From: Pseudomonadota bacterium
Lineage (GTDB): Bacteria > Pseudomonadota > Alphaproteobacteria > RF32 > CAG-239
NCBI GenBank assembly: GCA_018362935.1
Contig: JAHALQ010000010.1
Span: 1 to 55,008 of the forward strand
DNA: 55,008 bases
Reading direction: 5' to 3'
The notes beneath the pieces were generated by a model. The model was not told the DNA's origin and searched no databases. It saw only the letters and a program-made list of their open reading frames with translations. Made by a program: the position numbers and the translations under genes. The number at the start of each line of letters is the position of its first letter. Position 1 is the first letter of the stretch. Shown piece by piece: positions 16,580 through 23,688 of the stretch.

Positions 16580-16893
16580 ATCAGCACATCCTTTCTGCGG
16601 TATTGTGCAGCAATCCTGCCAAAAATATGATTTTGAAAATGATGCCAAATATTGCTCAAAATGCCTTCTTCACGAATTTTTTGATATAAAAATATTAGCG
16701 AAGCAATGGATGGTTTGATGTTTAAATCATACAAAAGAACATTTATATAATTGCTGTTTTTATCCAAATATTTTCTACTAAATTCACGAAAACTGCGGAT
16801 TTTTCCTTGTTTGTATAATAAATTTGCTATTTCAATTAAAAATCTAACCTCATCATTAGTAGGATAATCTATGTTTTCACCTATTTTTCTCAT
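16576..16893 (-). CDS. Small helical protein, possible DNA-binding regulator
   Basis: 105 residues, strong AGGAG before the ATG. It is predicted to be mostly helical and basic. The segment SFREFSRKYLDKNSNYINVLLYDLNIKPSIASLIFLYQKI looks like a helix-turn-helix of the type found in small phage and element regulators, but the match is not strong. The stop overlaps the next start (ATGA). It lies between the HUH gene and the amber-interrupted gene on the same strand, all probably one transcript with the replication gene. Confidence 0.5.
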   Translation of the reverse strand: MRKIGENIDYPTNDEVRFLIEIANLLYKQGKIRSFREFSRKYLDKNSNYINVLLYDLNIKPSIASLIFLYQKIREEGILSNIWHHFQNHIFGRIAAQYRRKDVLI

Positions 16894-16924
16894 AAATACT
16901 CCTCATTTTAATATAATATACTTA

Positions 16925-17455
16925 TCAATTTTTCAGGAAATATCCCTCTGGAAAATAAAGAAAATGATTATCATCCAACTCTTTTGTGAAGTAATTGCAT
17001 AAATTATTGAAATGGTATTGGTCTGCAATGTAAATTGTTTTCACGTCAGCGTGCTTCACGATTTTTTTGATAGCTTTTGCAAATAAACGGTTGGTATCAT
17101 ACGAAATATAAAGATTTTTGATTTGGTTGGCTAAATCTGTTGCTTTATCATCTAGAATTGTTGTTTTACTGATCTGGTCGTTAGATAAACGGATAAAATC
17201 TTTTGCATTATCAATTAGACCATTTTCCTCATAAATAGATGTAAACGGTTTGTGGAGAATATGTAGATGTGCATTTGATGCCGATTTACCATATTCAATG
17301 ATAGTTAGGTGCTTAAATTGTTCTAGATTGCTTATAGGCTTATGTTTTCCATAAACGGTGTGTAAATATTTGTCAGCATATATTGAAAAATCTTGGTAAT
17401 TTTTTCTTCGGAAAAGTATTGCTGATTCAGAGTTATGATGGAATGATATGAACAA
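16925..17455 (-). CDS. HUH replication-initiator-like protein, C-terminal part (frameshifted)
   Basis: 176 residues in this frame, of which the first about 20 are probably not the native sequence. NAHLHIL (H63, H65) matches the metal-binding HUH motif of rolling-circle replication proteins, and LCNYFTKEL (Tyr155) matches the catalytic tyrosine motif. The first motif (SIITLN) is in the other frame at 17332-17532. A -1/+1 shift within the A-rich and T-rich run near 17390-17410 joins the two. In the element this would be the replication or mobilisation initiator; the single-base disruption suggests inactivation or programmed shifting. Confidence 0.6.
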   Translation of the reverse strand: MFISFHHNSESAILFRRKNYQDFSIYADKYLHTVYGKHKPISNLEQFKHLTIIEYGKSASNAHLHILHKPFTSIYEENGLIDNAKDFIRLSNDQISKTTILDDKATDLANQIKNLYISYDTNRLFAKAIKKIVKHADVKTIYIADQYHFNNLCNYFTKELDDNHFLYFPEGYFLKN

Positions 17456-17532
17456 TCATTGTATTGTGATTTGATAATGTTGATTAATTCTTGTTTTGCT
17501 TGTTTGTATAATGTAGTTGATGCTGTGTTCAT
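17332..17532 (-). CDS. HUH replication-initiator-like protein, N-terminal part (frameshifted)
   Basis: 66 residues from ATG 17532 with AAGGAAA upstream, a better start than the downstream frame has. YHSIITLNQQYF resembles motif I of HUH initiators. The frame runs out at 17332, about 60 to 70 bases past the point where the HUH part becomes readable in the other frame. Joined, the protein would be about 200 residues, the usual length for small initiators. Confidence 0.55.
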   Translation of the reverse strand: MNTASTTLYKQAKQELINIIKSQYNDCSYHSIITLNQQYFSEEKITKIFQYMLTNIYTPFMENISL

Positions 17533-17572
17533 CTGATTTCCTTTTTAATAATTATATAAAATAATATTACTG

Positions 17573-17637
17573 TCCGCTTTTTAGGGCGGATTTGAATTAT
17601 AAGCTCTGGCGGATGAGGCATTGCCTGCTTTCCGCCA
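17573..17637. other. Two GC-rich hairpins in an otherwise AT-rich gap
   Basis: The gap 17533-17903 has no gene. Its start contains two structured blocks: TCCGC / GCGGA (17573-17577, 17586-17590), and TGGCGGA / TCCGCCA (17607-17613, 17631-17637) with an inner AGGCA / TGCCT stem. Both share the GCGGA core and stand out against the AT-rich surroundings. Next to an HUH gene, such hairpins could be a nicking or replication origin site; a small structured RNA or a terminator for the integrase are alternatives. The remainder of the gap is AT-rich with nothing I can name. Confidence 0.5.
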
Positions 17638-17903
17638 ACACATCTAATATGGCATAGCCACCAGTAGAAGGAGCTTAGTTTCCTTTTGTACTTTTAAAAT
17701 CGTTGTTCTATTTAAATTTGTTCTATTAAGTTTGTACTGTTAATCTGGGTAATTGAACGTTTGTAAATACAATTTTATTTATCAAAAATTGATATAATTT
17801 TATTACCAAATATCTATTTCTGATGCTTTTAATATACTCCAAAATTCACGAATCTACCAAAATAAATTTTTGCTGTTTAGCTAAAAAATAATATTGACAA
17901 AGC

Positions 17904-19238
17904 TTAATTTTCTTCTTCCTCATACTTAGCACAAATGGCAACGACTTTTTGAACTTTTTTATTCATTTTTTCCATTATCTTATCAAGTTTCTTGTTTTGT
18001 TTCGCCAATTCTTTTTGTATTCTTTTATCTTCTTCAAAATCCTGCTGCGAGGAATTTGGTGAATTTTGAATTAATTCCTTGGTCTTTTGAGTTGCAAAAA
18101 TATGTGAATAATGGTTTTCAATTTGTTTAACAGATGTCCCCATATTCTGTGCCAAGTCATAAACTTGTACACCATCTGATAATCTTTGGGTTGCATAATA
18201 ATGCCTTAGCGAGTATGGCGGGCGTGGTTTTCCATTACCACTTAGATATAATCCTAACTCAACTAGCTTTGTTTTATACGTTTTTGAAATATTTTTCATC
18301 CAACTGCCATCTTCATAGTTGGAAAAAAAGTAATCATCATCTTTGGTATATTTTGAAAATGATTTAATTTTTTCATAACAAGTATAAGCTTCTGGCAAAC
18401 TCACAACCGTTCTTTTCCCTGTTTTTGAATCATCAGAAACATTAATGTAAAGAAGCTTTATGCCATTTTGGTTATGAACCATTATACCTTTCCATTTGAT
18501 TTTATAAAACTCATTTGGTCGGATGCCACTATTGGCCATAAACACCACAAAATTATAAAGCATTTTTCGTTGATATACTACATCAGCTCTTGCATTTTTC
18601 TCACTCCATAAGAATAATTCAAGAACAAGTTTTTCATATTCATCTTTGGTAAAGGTATCTCTATTTTCAGTTTTAGCTCTTGGTTTAAATCTAATTTGGG
18701 GAACGACACGAATATAACCCCTGCGCTGGGCAAATTCCAACACTTCTTTAATAGCTGTTTTCTCCATTTTTAAAGATTGTGCTGATGGGGTCTTAGCAAT
18801 GTTTCCATTAACTTTTTCTGGGTGCTCTTGATAATAATTCTTTCGCCATAACCAATAATCATCAATGATACTCTCGGTTATTTCTTCTATCATATAATTT
18901 CCGAAGTAAGGAAACCAATATAATTTGGCTCTTCCTTGATAAAATTCTTGACGGTCTTCTGATTTATCCGCTTTTTGAAACCATTCATCAAAAATCTGTT
19001 TGAATGTTTTTGTTTTTAAGGGAAGGTTGTTTAATTTTTTAAAACGCAGATTGTCATATAAATCTTCGGCAAATTGGACTGCTTCTCCTAAATTTGAAGT
19101 ATCACAGGATTTAACGGTATAACCTTTAATCCCCTTTACTCTCAATCGGCATTGGAAATTTTTAGAGTTTGGGCGTTTATATAGAAGTATCCGTCCTTCC
19201 CTATATGTGTAAGTTTCTGAATAAAAACTACCGTCCAT
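17904..19238 (-). CDS. int: Tyrosine integrase of the element
   Basis: 444 residues, start supported by GAGGG 5 bases upstream. The N-terminal about 190 residues carry an arm-binding and core-binding region with a long helix (about 100-180). The catalytic domain shows R240 (SGIRPNEF), SKTGKRTVV, R345-H346 (PYSLRHYYATQRL) and Y377 (KQIENHYSH). The usual His before R-H is Tyr here. Located 158 bases from the right attachment site, it is transcribed away from it. The cysteine-free, lysine-rich C-terminal tail is longer than usual. It is the recombinase expected to integrate and excise at rpsI. Confidence 0.9.
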   Translation of the reverse strand: MDGSFYSETYTYREGRILLYKRPNSKNFQCRLRVKGIKGYTVKSCDTSNLGEAVQFAEDLYDNLRFKKLNNLPLKTKTFKQIFDEWFQKADKSEDRQEFYQGRAKLYWFPYFGNYMIEEITESIIDDYWLWRKNYYQEHPEKVNGNIAKTPSAQSLKMEKTAIKEVLEFAQRRGYIRVVPQIRFKPRAKTENRDTFTKDEYEKLVLELFLWSEKNARADVVYQRKMLYNFVVFMANSGIRPNEFYKIKWKGIMVHNQNGIKLLYINVSDDSKTGKRTVVSLPEAYTCYEKIKSFSKYTKDDDYFFSNYEDGSWMKNISKTYKTKLVELGLYLSGNGKPRPPYSLRHYYATQRLSDGVQVYDLAQNMGTSVKQIENHYSHIFATQKTKELIQNSPNSSQQDFEEDKRIQKELAKQNKKLDKIMEKMNKKVQKVVAICAKYEEEEN

Positions 19239-19261
19239 TTTGCCCTCAAAATTGCTTAAAA

Positions 19262-19332
19262 CTGTGAATAATTTGTGAAAATGGTAAATTGGTAATTAAG
19301 GATTGTCGAGGGTTATGTGAATATTATGTGAA
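19262..19332 (+). repeat. Right integrase arm-type motifs, two pairs
   Basis: CTGTGAA (19262-19268) with TTGTGAA (19273-19279), and ATGTGAA (19315-19321) with ATGTGAA (19326-19332). Each pair is spaced 11 bases start to start, like the left-end pair at 10073-10090. They lie between the integrase gene and the right attachment site. Confidence 0.6.
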
Positions 19333-19334
19333 GA

Positions 19335-19366
19335 CGAAAAATGGGCTGCAATTCCTTGCAGCCCAT
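19335..19366 (-). terminator. Terminator inside the element, now serving rpsI
   Basis: An 11-bp stem ATGGGCTGCAA / TTGCAGCCCAT with a TTCC loop, followed by T's on the - strand. It is within the element, 31 bases from the rpsI stop. It probably replaces the native terminator that integration moved to 9952. Confidence 0.85.
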
Positions 19367-19395
19367 TGAAAATATTTGATATTTTTCTGATACCA

Positions 19396-19415
19396 ATTAA
19401 CGTTTGGAGAACTGG
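19396..19415. repeat. Right attachment site (rpsI 3' end)
   Basis: ATTAACGTTTGGAGAACTGG, identical to 10002-10021. It covers the rpsI stop codon and the last codons for Q-F-S-K-R, so integration leaves the ribosomal protein unchanged. Confidence 0.92.
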
Positions 19416-19876
19416 TAAGAGCGGCGGGCTTTGGCGCGGCCGTATTTCTTACGTTCAACAGTTCTGTCATCGCGGGTCAGGAAACCAGCTTTCTTCAAGA
19501 CAGCGCGCAGTTCCGGCTCATACAAATTCAAAGCTTTGGAAATGCCGTGTTTGATTGCGCCGGCCTGACCGGACAATCCGCCGCCTTTGACGGTGCAGAC
19601 AACGTCAAATTCATTCTCGCGGTTTGCAATCTGGAACGGCTGATTGATAATCATTTTCAGAACCGGACGGGCAAAGTACTGGTCAATCGATTTGTCATTG
19701 ATGGTAATATTGCCTTTACCCGGCATAACCCATACGCGGGCAACAGCGTCTTTTCTTTTGCCGGTGGCATAAGAACGACCCTGCTTGTCTTTTTTGGCTT
19801 TGCGGACAACAGTCTCGGCAGAAGCGGTTTTGCTTGCAGCTTTAATATCCTGCAAAGATTCAATTTTCTCAGCCAT
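19397..19876 (-). CDS. rpsI: 30S ribosomal protein S9
   Basis: 159 residues, longer than the usual about 130 because of an Ala/Lys-rich N-terminal extension seen in alphaproteobacteria. YATGKRKDAVARVW, FDVVCTVKGGG, GIKHGISKAL and the basic tail ending SKR are typical. AAAGGAG is a strong ribosome site. Two bases separate it from rplM, so the conserved rplM-rpsI operon is intact. Its 3' end is the integration site of the mobile element. Confidence 0.97.
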   Translation of the reverse strand: MAEKIESLQDIKAASKTASAETVVRKAKKDKQGRSYATGKRKDAVARVWVMPGKGNITINDKSIDQYFARPVLKMIINQPFQIANRENEFDVVCTVKGGGLSGQAGAIKHGISKALNLYEPELRAVLKKAGFLTRDDRTVERKKYGRAKARRSYQFSKR

Positions 19877-19878
19877 TA

Positions 19879-20343
19879 TTATGCGCTCCTTTTATTCTTG
19901 GGATTTCTGGAAGCGATGTCCAGAACTTCCGGATTCTGAGCAGTGTGCGGATGTTCGCTGCCTGCATAAACTTTTAACTTGGTCATCTGCTGACGGCCCA
20001 TCGGGTTGCGGGAAATCATGCGTTCAACGGCTTTGATGATAACTCTTTCCGGGAAACGGCCATCCAAAATCTTGCCGGCTGTCGTTTCTTTGACGCTGCC
20101 AACCCAACCTGTGTGCTTGTAATATTTCTTGTCGGTCAGTTTTTTGCCGGTCAGTTTTACTTTATCGGCGTTGATGACGACAACGTAGTCGCCGCAGTCA
20201 ATGTTGGTGGAGTACATCGGTTTGTGCTTGCCGCGCAAAATCTTGGCGATTTCGGCAGAAAGACGACCCAGTACAACACCCTGAGCATCGACTACATACC
20301 ATTTTCTCTCGATATCCGAGGGTTTTGCTGTATATGTATTCAT
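19879..20343 (-). CDS. rplM: 50S ribosomal protein L13
   Basis: 154 residues, normal length. Residues KWYVVDAQGVVLGRLSAEIA (about 14-33), HKPMY and GRFPERVIIKAVERM are conserved. An early assembly protein of the large subunit. First gene of the rplM-rpsI operon, behind a good sigma-70 promoter at 20382-20409. Confidence 0.97.
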   Translation of the reverse strand: MNTYTAKPSDIERKWYVVDAQGVVLGRLSAEIAKILRGKHKPMYSTNIDCGDYVVVINADKVKLTGKKLTDKKYYKHTGWVGSVKETTAGKILDGRFPERVIIKAVERMISRNPMGRQQMTKLKVYAGSEHPHTAQNPEVLDIASRNPKNKRSA

Positions 20344-20381
20344 GTTTTCTCTCTTCTAAAGATTGGTTATAATTCGGTGTG

Positions 20382-20409
20382 AATATACCTGATTAAACTC
20401 TATTGTCAA
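20382..20409 (-). promoter_or_regulatory. Sigma-70 promoter of rplM-rpsI
   Basis: TTGACA (20409-20404) with a 16-base spacer and TATATT (20387-20382) on the - strand, about 40 bases before the rplM start. A strong near-consensus promoter as expected for a ribosomal protein operon. Confidence 0.75.
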
Positions 20410-20413
20410 CAAC

Positions 20414-20435
20414 AAAATGTTGTAATTTTACAACA
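20414..20435 (-). terminator. Palindrome downstream of the NUDIX gene
   Basis: TGTTGTAA-TT-TTACAACA (20418-20435) is a perfect dyad followed on the - strand by TTTTG. It may be a weak terminator for the mutS-NUDIX transcript, or an operator just upstream of the rplM promoter. Confidence 0.5.
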
Positions 20436-20450
20436 CGTTACAAGATGGTA

Positions 20451-20912
20451 TTATTTTACCGCGCAATAACAGATTGTTTTTGCTATATTTTCGCTGTTCT
20501 TAAAAAATTTGATTTCCGGATAAATGATATTTTTTTGCATATCGGCCCATTCAGCATACGGCGCAGCCTGACCTTGTTCATAAAAAGGGAGGGTATTCTG
20601 CTCATAAAGGCTTTTGTCGGCAAGTTCGGCTTCATAAACAAAAACAATTTCGTGACCGGGCTTGTTATTATATGTAAAAATATTTTCGACCACGTCCAAG
20701 CGGCGCAAATTTTGTATTTCAGCCCCAAGTTCTTCCAAAAATTCGCGATGCAGCGCTTCTTCGGCGGTTTCCCCGAATTCTATTCCGCCGCCCAACAAAC
20801 GGTAAAAATACTGCTTTTTGCTTTTGTCATAACCTTTTACCGCCAGAACATCATTCCCGCGGCGGACGACGGCCACAACAATCGGACGAATATTCGCAGA
20901 GCTAAACGGCAT
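20451..20912 (-). CDS. NUDIX hydrolase
   Basis: 153 residues from ATG 20912, chosen because AAAGGG lies 7 bases upstream. A longer frame starts at 20933. The NUDIX box (GIEFGETAEEALHREFLEELGAE region at about 43-65) is complete with its REFLEELG catalytic helix. The family cleaves nucleoside diphosphates linked to another moiety. The start overlaps the last 11 bases of mutS, so the two are translationally coupled, which fits a role in nucleotide-pool or DNA upkeep, but the substrate is unknown. Confidence 0.85.
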   Translation of the reverse strand: MPFSSANIRPIVVAVVRRGNDVLAVKGYDKSKKQYFYRLLGGGIEFGETAEEALHREFLEELGAEIQNLRRLDVVENIFTYNNKPGHEIVFVYEAELADKSLYEQNTLPFYEQGQAAPYAEWADMQKNIIYPEIKFFKNSENIAKTICYCAVK

Positions 20913-23592
20913 CTTGCAACCCTTTGATTTCATACAGTTTTTCTAAGGCCTCTTTGGGCGACAGCTCATCCGGGTTCAAAGCTTTGACTGCTTCTTCCAG
21001 AGGCGAAGCTTTAGGCTCTTCTTGTTCGCGCAAGACGGCAAACAGCGGCAAATCATCCGCCAGTTGGACCATCGAATTGCCTTTGCCGTTCTTTTCCAGA
21101 TGCTCCAGCACCTGCCCGGCGCGCTTGAGCACCGTTTTGGGCAGACCGGCAAGCTTGGCAACATGTATGCCGTAGCTGCGGTCAGCTGCGCCGCCGACAA
21201 CCTCGTGCAGGAAAATAACCTCATCGTTAAATTCCTTGATTTTCATGCAGTGCAGGCTCATCTCGGGCAGTTTGGAGGTCAGCGCCGTCAATTCGTGGTA
21301 ATGCGTGGCAAACAAGGTGCGGCATTTGTTTTTTTCATGCAAATGCTCCACCACCGCCCAGGCAATCGACAGGCCGTCAAAAGTCGCGGTACCGCGGCCG
21401 ATTTCATCAAGGATTACAAAGCTGCGTTCGTCTGCCTGATTCAGAATACTGGCGGTTTCAACCATTTCAACCATAAAGGTTGAACGGCCGCGCGCCAGAT
21501 CATCCGAAGCGCCGACACGCGAAAAGATCTTGTCAATCACGCCGATGTGCGCCGAAGCAGCCGGTACAAAAGATCCCATTTGCGCCATAACGGCAATAAT
21601 CGCATTCTGGCGCAAGAATGTCGATTTACCGGCCATATTCGGCCCGGTAATCAGCCACAAACGCCCTTCTGCACCGCCCAGAGAACAATCGTTGCCGACA
21701 AAAGCGACGCCGTTTTCTTTTTCCAGCGCGCGCTCAACCACCGGATGGCGCCCTTCCCGAACTTCAAATTCCAGGCTGTCGTCAATTACGGGGCGGCAAT
21801 AATGCTTTTCCACCGCCAAATCGGCCAACGCCGCAGCAACGTCAAGCTCGGCATAAGCCTTTGCCGCTTTCAGAATATTGTCGGAATAAACCTTGATGTC
21901 ACGCACCAGATTTTCAAAAACTTCAAGTTCCAGCGCCAGCGCCTTGTCCGCCGCGCCGCGGATTTTGTCTTCCAGTTCGCTCAGTTCTACGGTGGTAAAA
22001 CGTGAAGCGTTCAATACCGACTGACGGTGAATATAATCAGGATTTTCCAGCAGCTGCGTGGCAAACTTGCTCGGTACCTCGATAAAATAGCCGATAACAT
22101 TGTTATATTTTATCTTAAGATTGGGTATGCCGGCTGCTTCGGCATAGCGCGCCTGCAGCTCGACAATGGTTTTGTGGCTGTCGTTTTTCAGAGATTTGAC
22201 CTGGTCCAGCGTCGGCAGAAAACCTTCGCGAATAAAGCCGCCGTCACGCGCCAGCAGCGGCAAGTCATCAGCCAGCGCGTTTTCCAGATTGGCCACCAGA
22301 TGCGAATGTTCGCCGAGATTCTGCATAATTTTCTGCAATACGCCGGGAATTTCGCCGAGCATCTGCCCGTTTTTTTCCTTGGCACAGCTGCGCAAGATGT
22401 TGCGGATATTGGGCACAACCGCCAAACCGTTTTTGATATTGGCCAAATCGCGCGGGCCGCCGCGGCCGACAGTCAGGCGCGAAACGGCGCGTTCAATATC
22501 CGGGCAGGCTTTCAGCAAAGCGCGCAGCTCATCGCGCACCCGGGCATAGTCCACAAAAAACTGCACCATATCCAAACGTTCGTTAATCGCGGCAATATCG
22601 CGCAGCGGATTAGCCACGCGAGAGCCGAGCAGACGGCCGCCGGCACCGGTTACCGTACGGTCGATAACGCCGAGCAGCGAAGAGTTCTTGTCGCCGCTCA
22701 AAGCGTCAACCAGTTCCAGCGAACGACGGGTCGCCCCGTCAATTTCCATAATCTGGCTTTCGGAAACCTTAACCGGGTTGGCGATATAGGGTATCTGCCC
22801 TTTTTGTGTAGCCTGGACATAATCCAGCAGCACGCCGGCGGCGGTGACTTCGCTGCGGCTGAAACTGCCAAAAGCTTCCAGCGTATCCACCTTAAACAAC
22901 TCCTGCAAACGTTTTTTGGCATTCTCGCTGCCAAACCGCGCCTGCGGCAAGACCGTCAGCTGGTCGCGATAATCGTTCAAAACATGAAAAACAGGCGGAT
23001 TTTGCAAAAAACTGTCGGAAACCACCGTTTCAACCGGCGTCAGACGCGACAACACACCCGACAGCACAACCGCTTCGTCGCGGGCGCGAAGCTCAATTTC
23101 CTGCAAATAAAAATCCCCGGTCGATATATCCAGCCAGGCCGCGCCGAGTTTATCCCCCTGTTTGGCCAGGCAAAGCAGAAAATTATTCTTTTTGGCATCA
23201 AGCAGCGGCTCTTCGGTCAGGGTTCCGGCCGTCACCAGACGGATGACGTCTCTTTTGACAACCGCTTTATAACCGCGCTTTTTGGCTTCTTTGGGATCTT
23301 CGGTCTGCTCGCATATCGCCACTTTATACCCTTGTTTTATCAAACGGGCGAGATAGCTCTCATAAGCATGGAACGGCACGCCGCACATCGGAATATCGGC
23401 GCCTTCGTGCTTGCCGCGTTTGGTCAGGGCAATATCCAGCGCCTTGGACGCGGTAACGGCGTCGTCAAAAAACATTTCGTAAAAATCGCCCATGCGGTAA
23501 AACAGCAGATAGTCCTTATGCTCCTGCTTAATTTGCAGATATTGCGCCATCATCGGCGTTATTGCTGCCGTATTGTCAGATTTATCAGTCAT
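20902..23592 (-). CDS. mutS: DNA mismatch repair protein MutS
   Basis: 896 residues, the usual size. The N-terminus has the mismatch-reading F-Y-E motif in MGDFYEMFF (F37, E39). The C-terminal ATPase shows the Walker A loop GPNMAGKSTFLRQ (about residue 655), the signature SFVILDEIGRGTATFDG region and the downstream helix-turn-helix. It binds mismatches and recruits MutL. Followed by an overlapping NUDIX gene. Opposite-strand frames here, including one of over 500 codons, are shadows of this GC-richer gene. Confidence 0.97.
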   Translation of the reverse strand: MTDKSDNTAAITPMMAQYLQIKQEHKDYLLFYRMGDFYEMFFDDAVTASKALDIALTKRGKHEGADIPMCGVPFHAYESYLARLIKQGYKVAICEQTEDPKEAKKRGYKAVVKRDVIRLVTAGTLTEEPLLDAKKNNFLLCLAKQGDKLGAAWLDISTGDFYLQEIELRARDEAVVLSGVLSRLTPVETVVSDSFLQNPPVFHVLNDYRDQLTVLPQARFGSENAKKRLQELFKVDTLEAFGSFSRSEVTAAGVLLDYVQATQKGQIPYIANPVKVSESQIMEIDGATRRSLELVDALSGDKNSSLLGVIDRTVTGAGGRLLGSRVANPLRDIAAINERLDMVQFFVDYARVRDELRALLKACPDIERAVSRLTVGRGGPRDLANIKNGLAVVPNIRNILRSCAKEKNGQMLGEIPGVLQKIMQNLGEHSHLVANLENALADDLPLLARDGGFIREGFLPTLDQVKSLKNDSHKTIVELQARYAEAAGIPNLKIKYNNVIGYFIEVPSKFATQLLENPDYIHRQSVLNASRFTTVELSELEDKIRGAADKALALELEVFENLVRDIKVYSDNILKAAKAYAELDVAAALADLAVEKHYCRPVIDDSLEFEVREGRHPVVERALEKENGVAFVGNDCSLGGAEGRLWLITGPNMAGKSTFLRQNAIIAVMAQMGSFVPAASAHIGVIDKIFSRVGASDDLARGRSTFMVEMVETASILNQADERSFVILDEIGRGTATFDGLSIAWAVVEHLHEKNKCRTLFATHYHELTALTSKLPEMSLHCMKIKEFNDEVIFLHEVVGGAADRSYGIHVAKLAGLPKTVLKRAGQVLEHLEKNGKGNSMVQLADDLPLFAVLREQEEPKASPLEEAVKALNPDELSPKEALEKLYEIKGLQDAV

Positions 23593-23688
23593 TTTCTTCC
23601 AAAAATTTAATCTTTTTAAACTTGTTGTATAATAGTATATTTAAAAAATCCAGTCTAGGATAATTTGCAAGATATAGGACGTTAGATC

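Larger units (their letters stand above)
10002..19415. mobile_element. Integrated genetic element in the 3' end of rpsI
   Basis: About 9.4 kb bounded by a 20-base direct repeat, strikingly AT-rich compared with both flanks. A tyrosine integrase (17904-19238) sits next to the right end. Paired TGTGAA motifs spaced 11 bases apart lie near both ends. The cargo includes a reverse transcriptase and a membrane partner, RhuM, a two-gene unknown/membrane pair, a serine invertase, two small unknown genes, and an HUH replication-initiator-like gene. No conjugation genes or relaxase are visible, so it could be an integrative mobilizable element or a phage satellite. Several genes carry frameshifts or an amber stop. 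Confidence 0.88.

Noticed and set aside
22027..23610. A 527-codon open frame on the + strand opposite mutS
   Set aside because: It is fully antisense to mutS, which has complete family motifs; the frame has no ribosome site and no recognisable domain.
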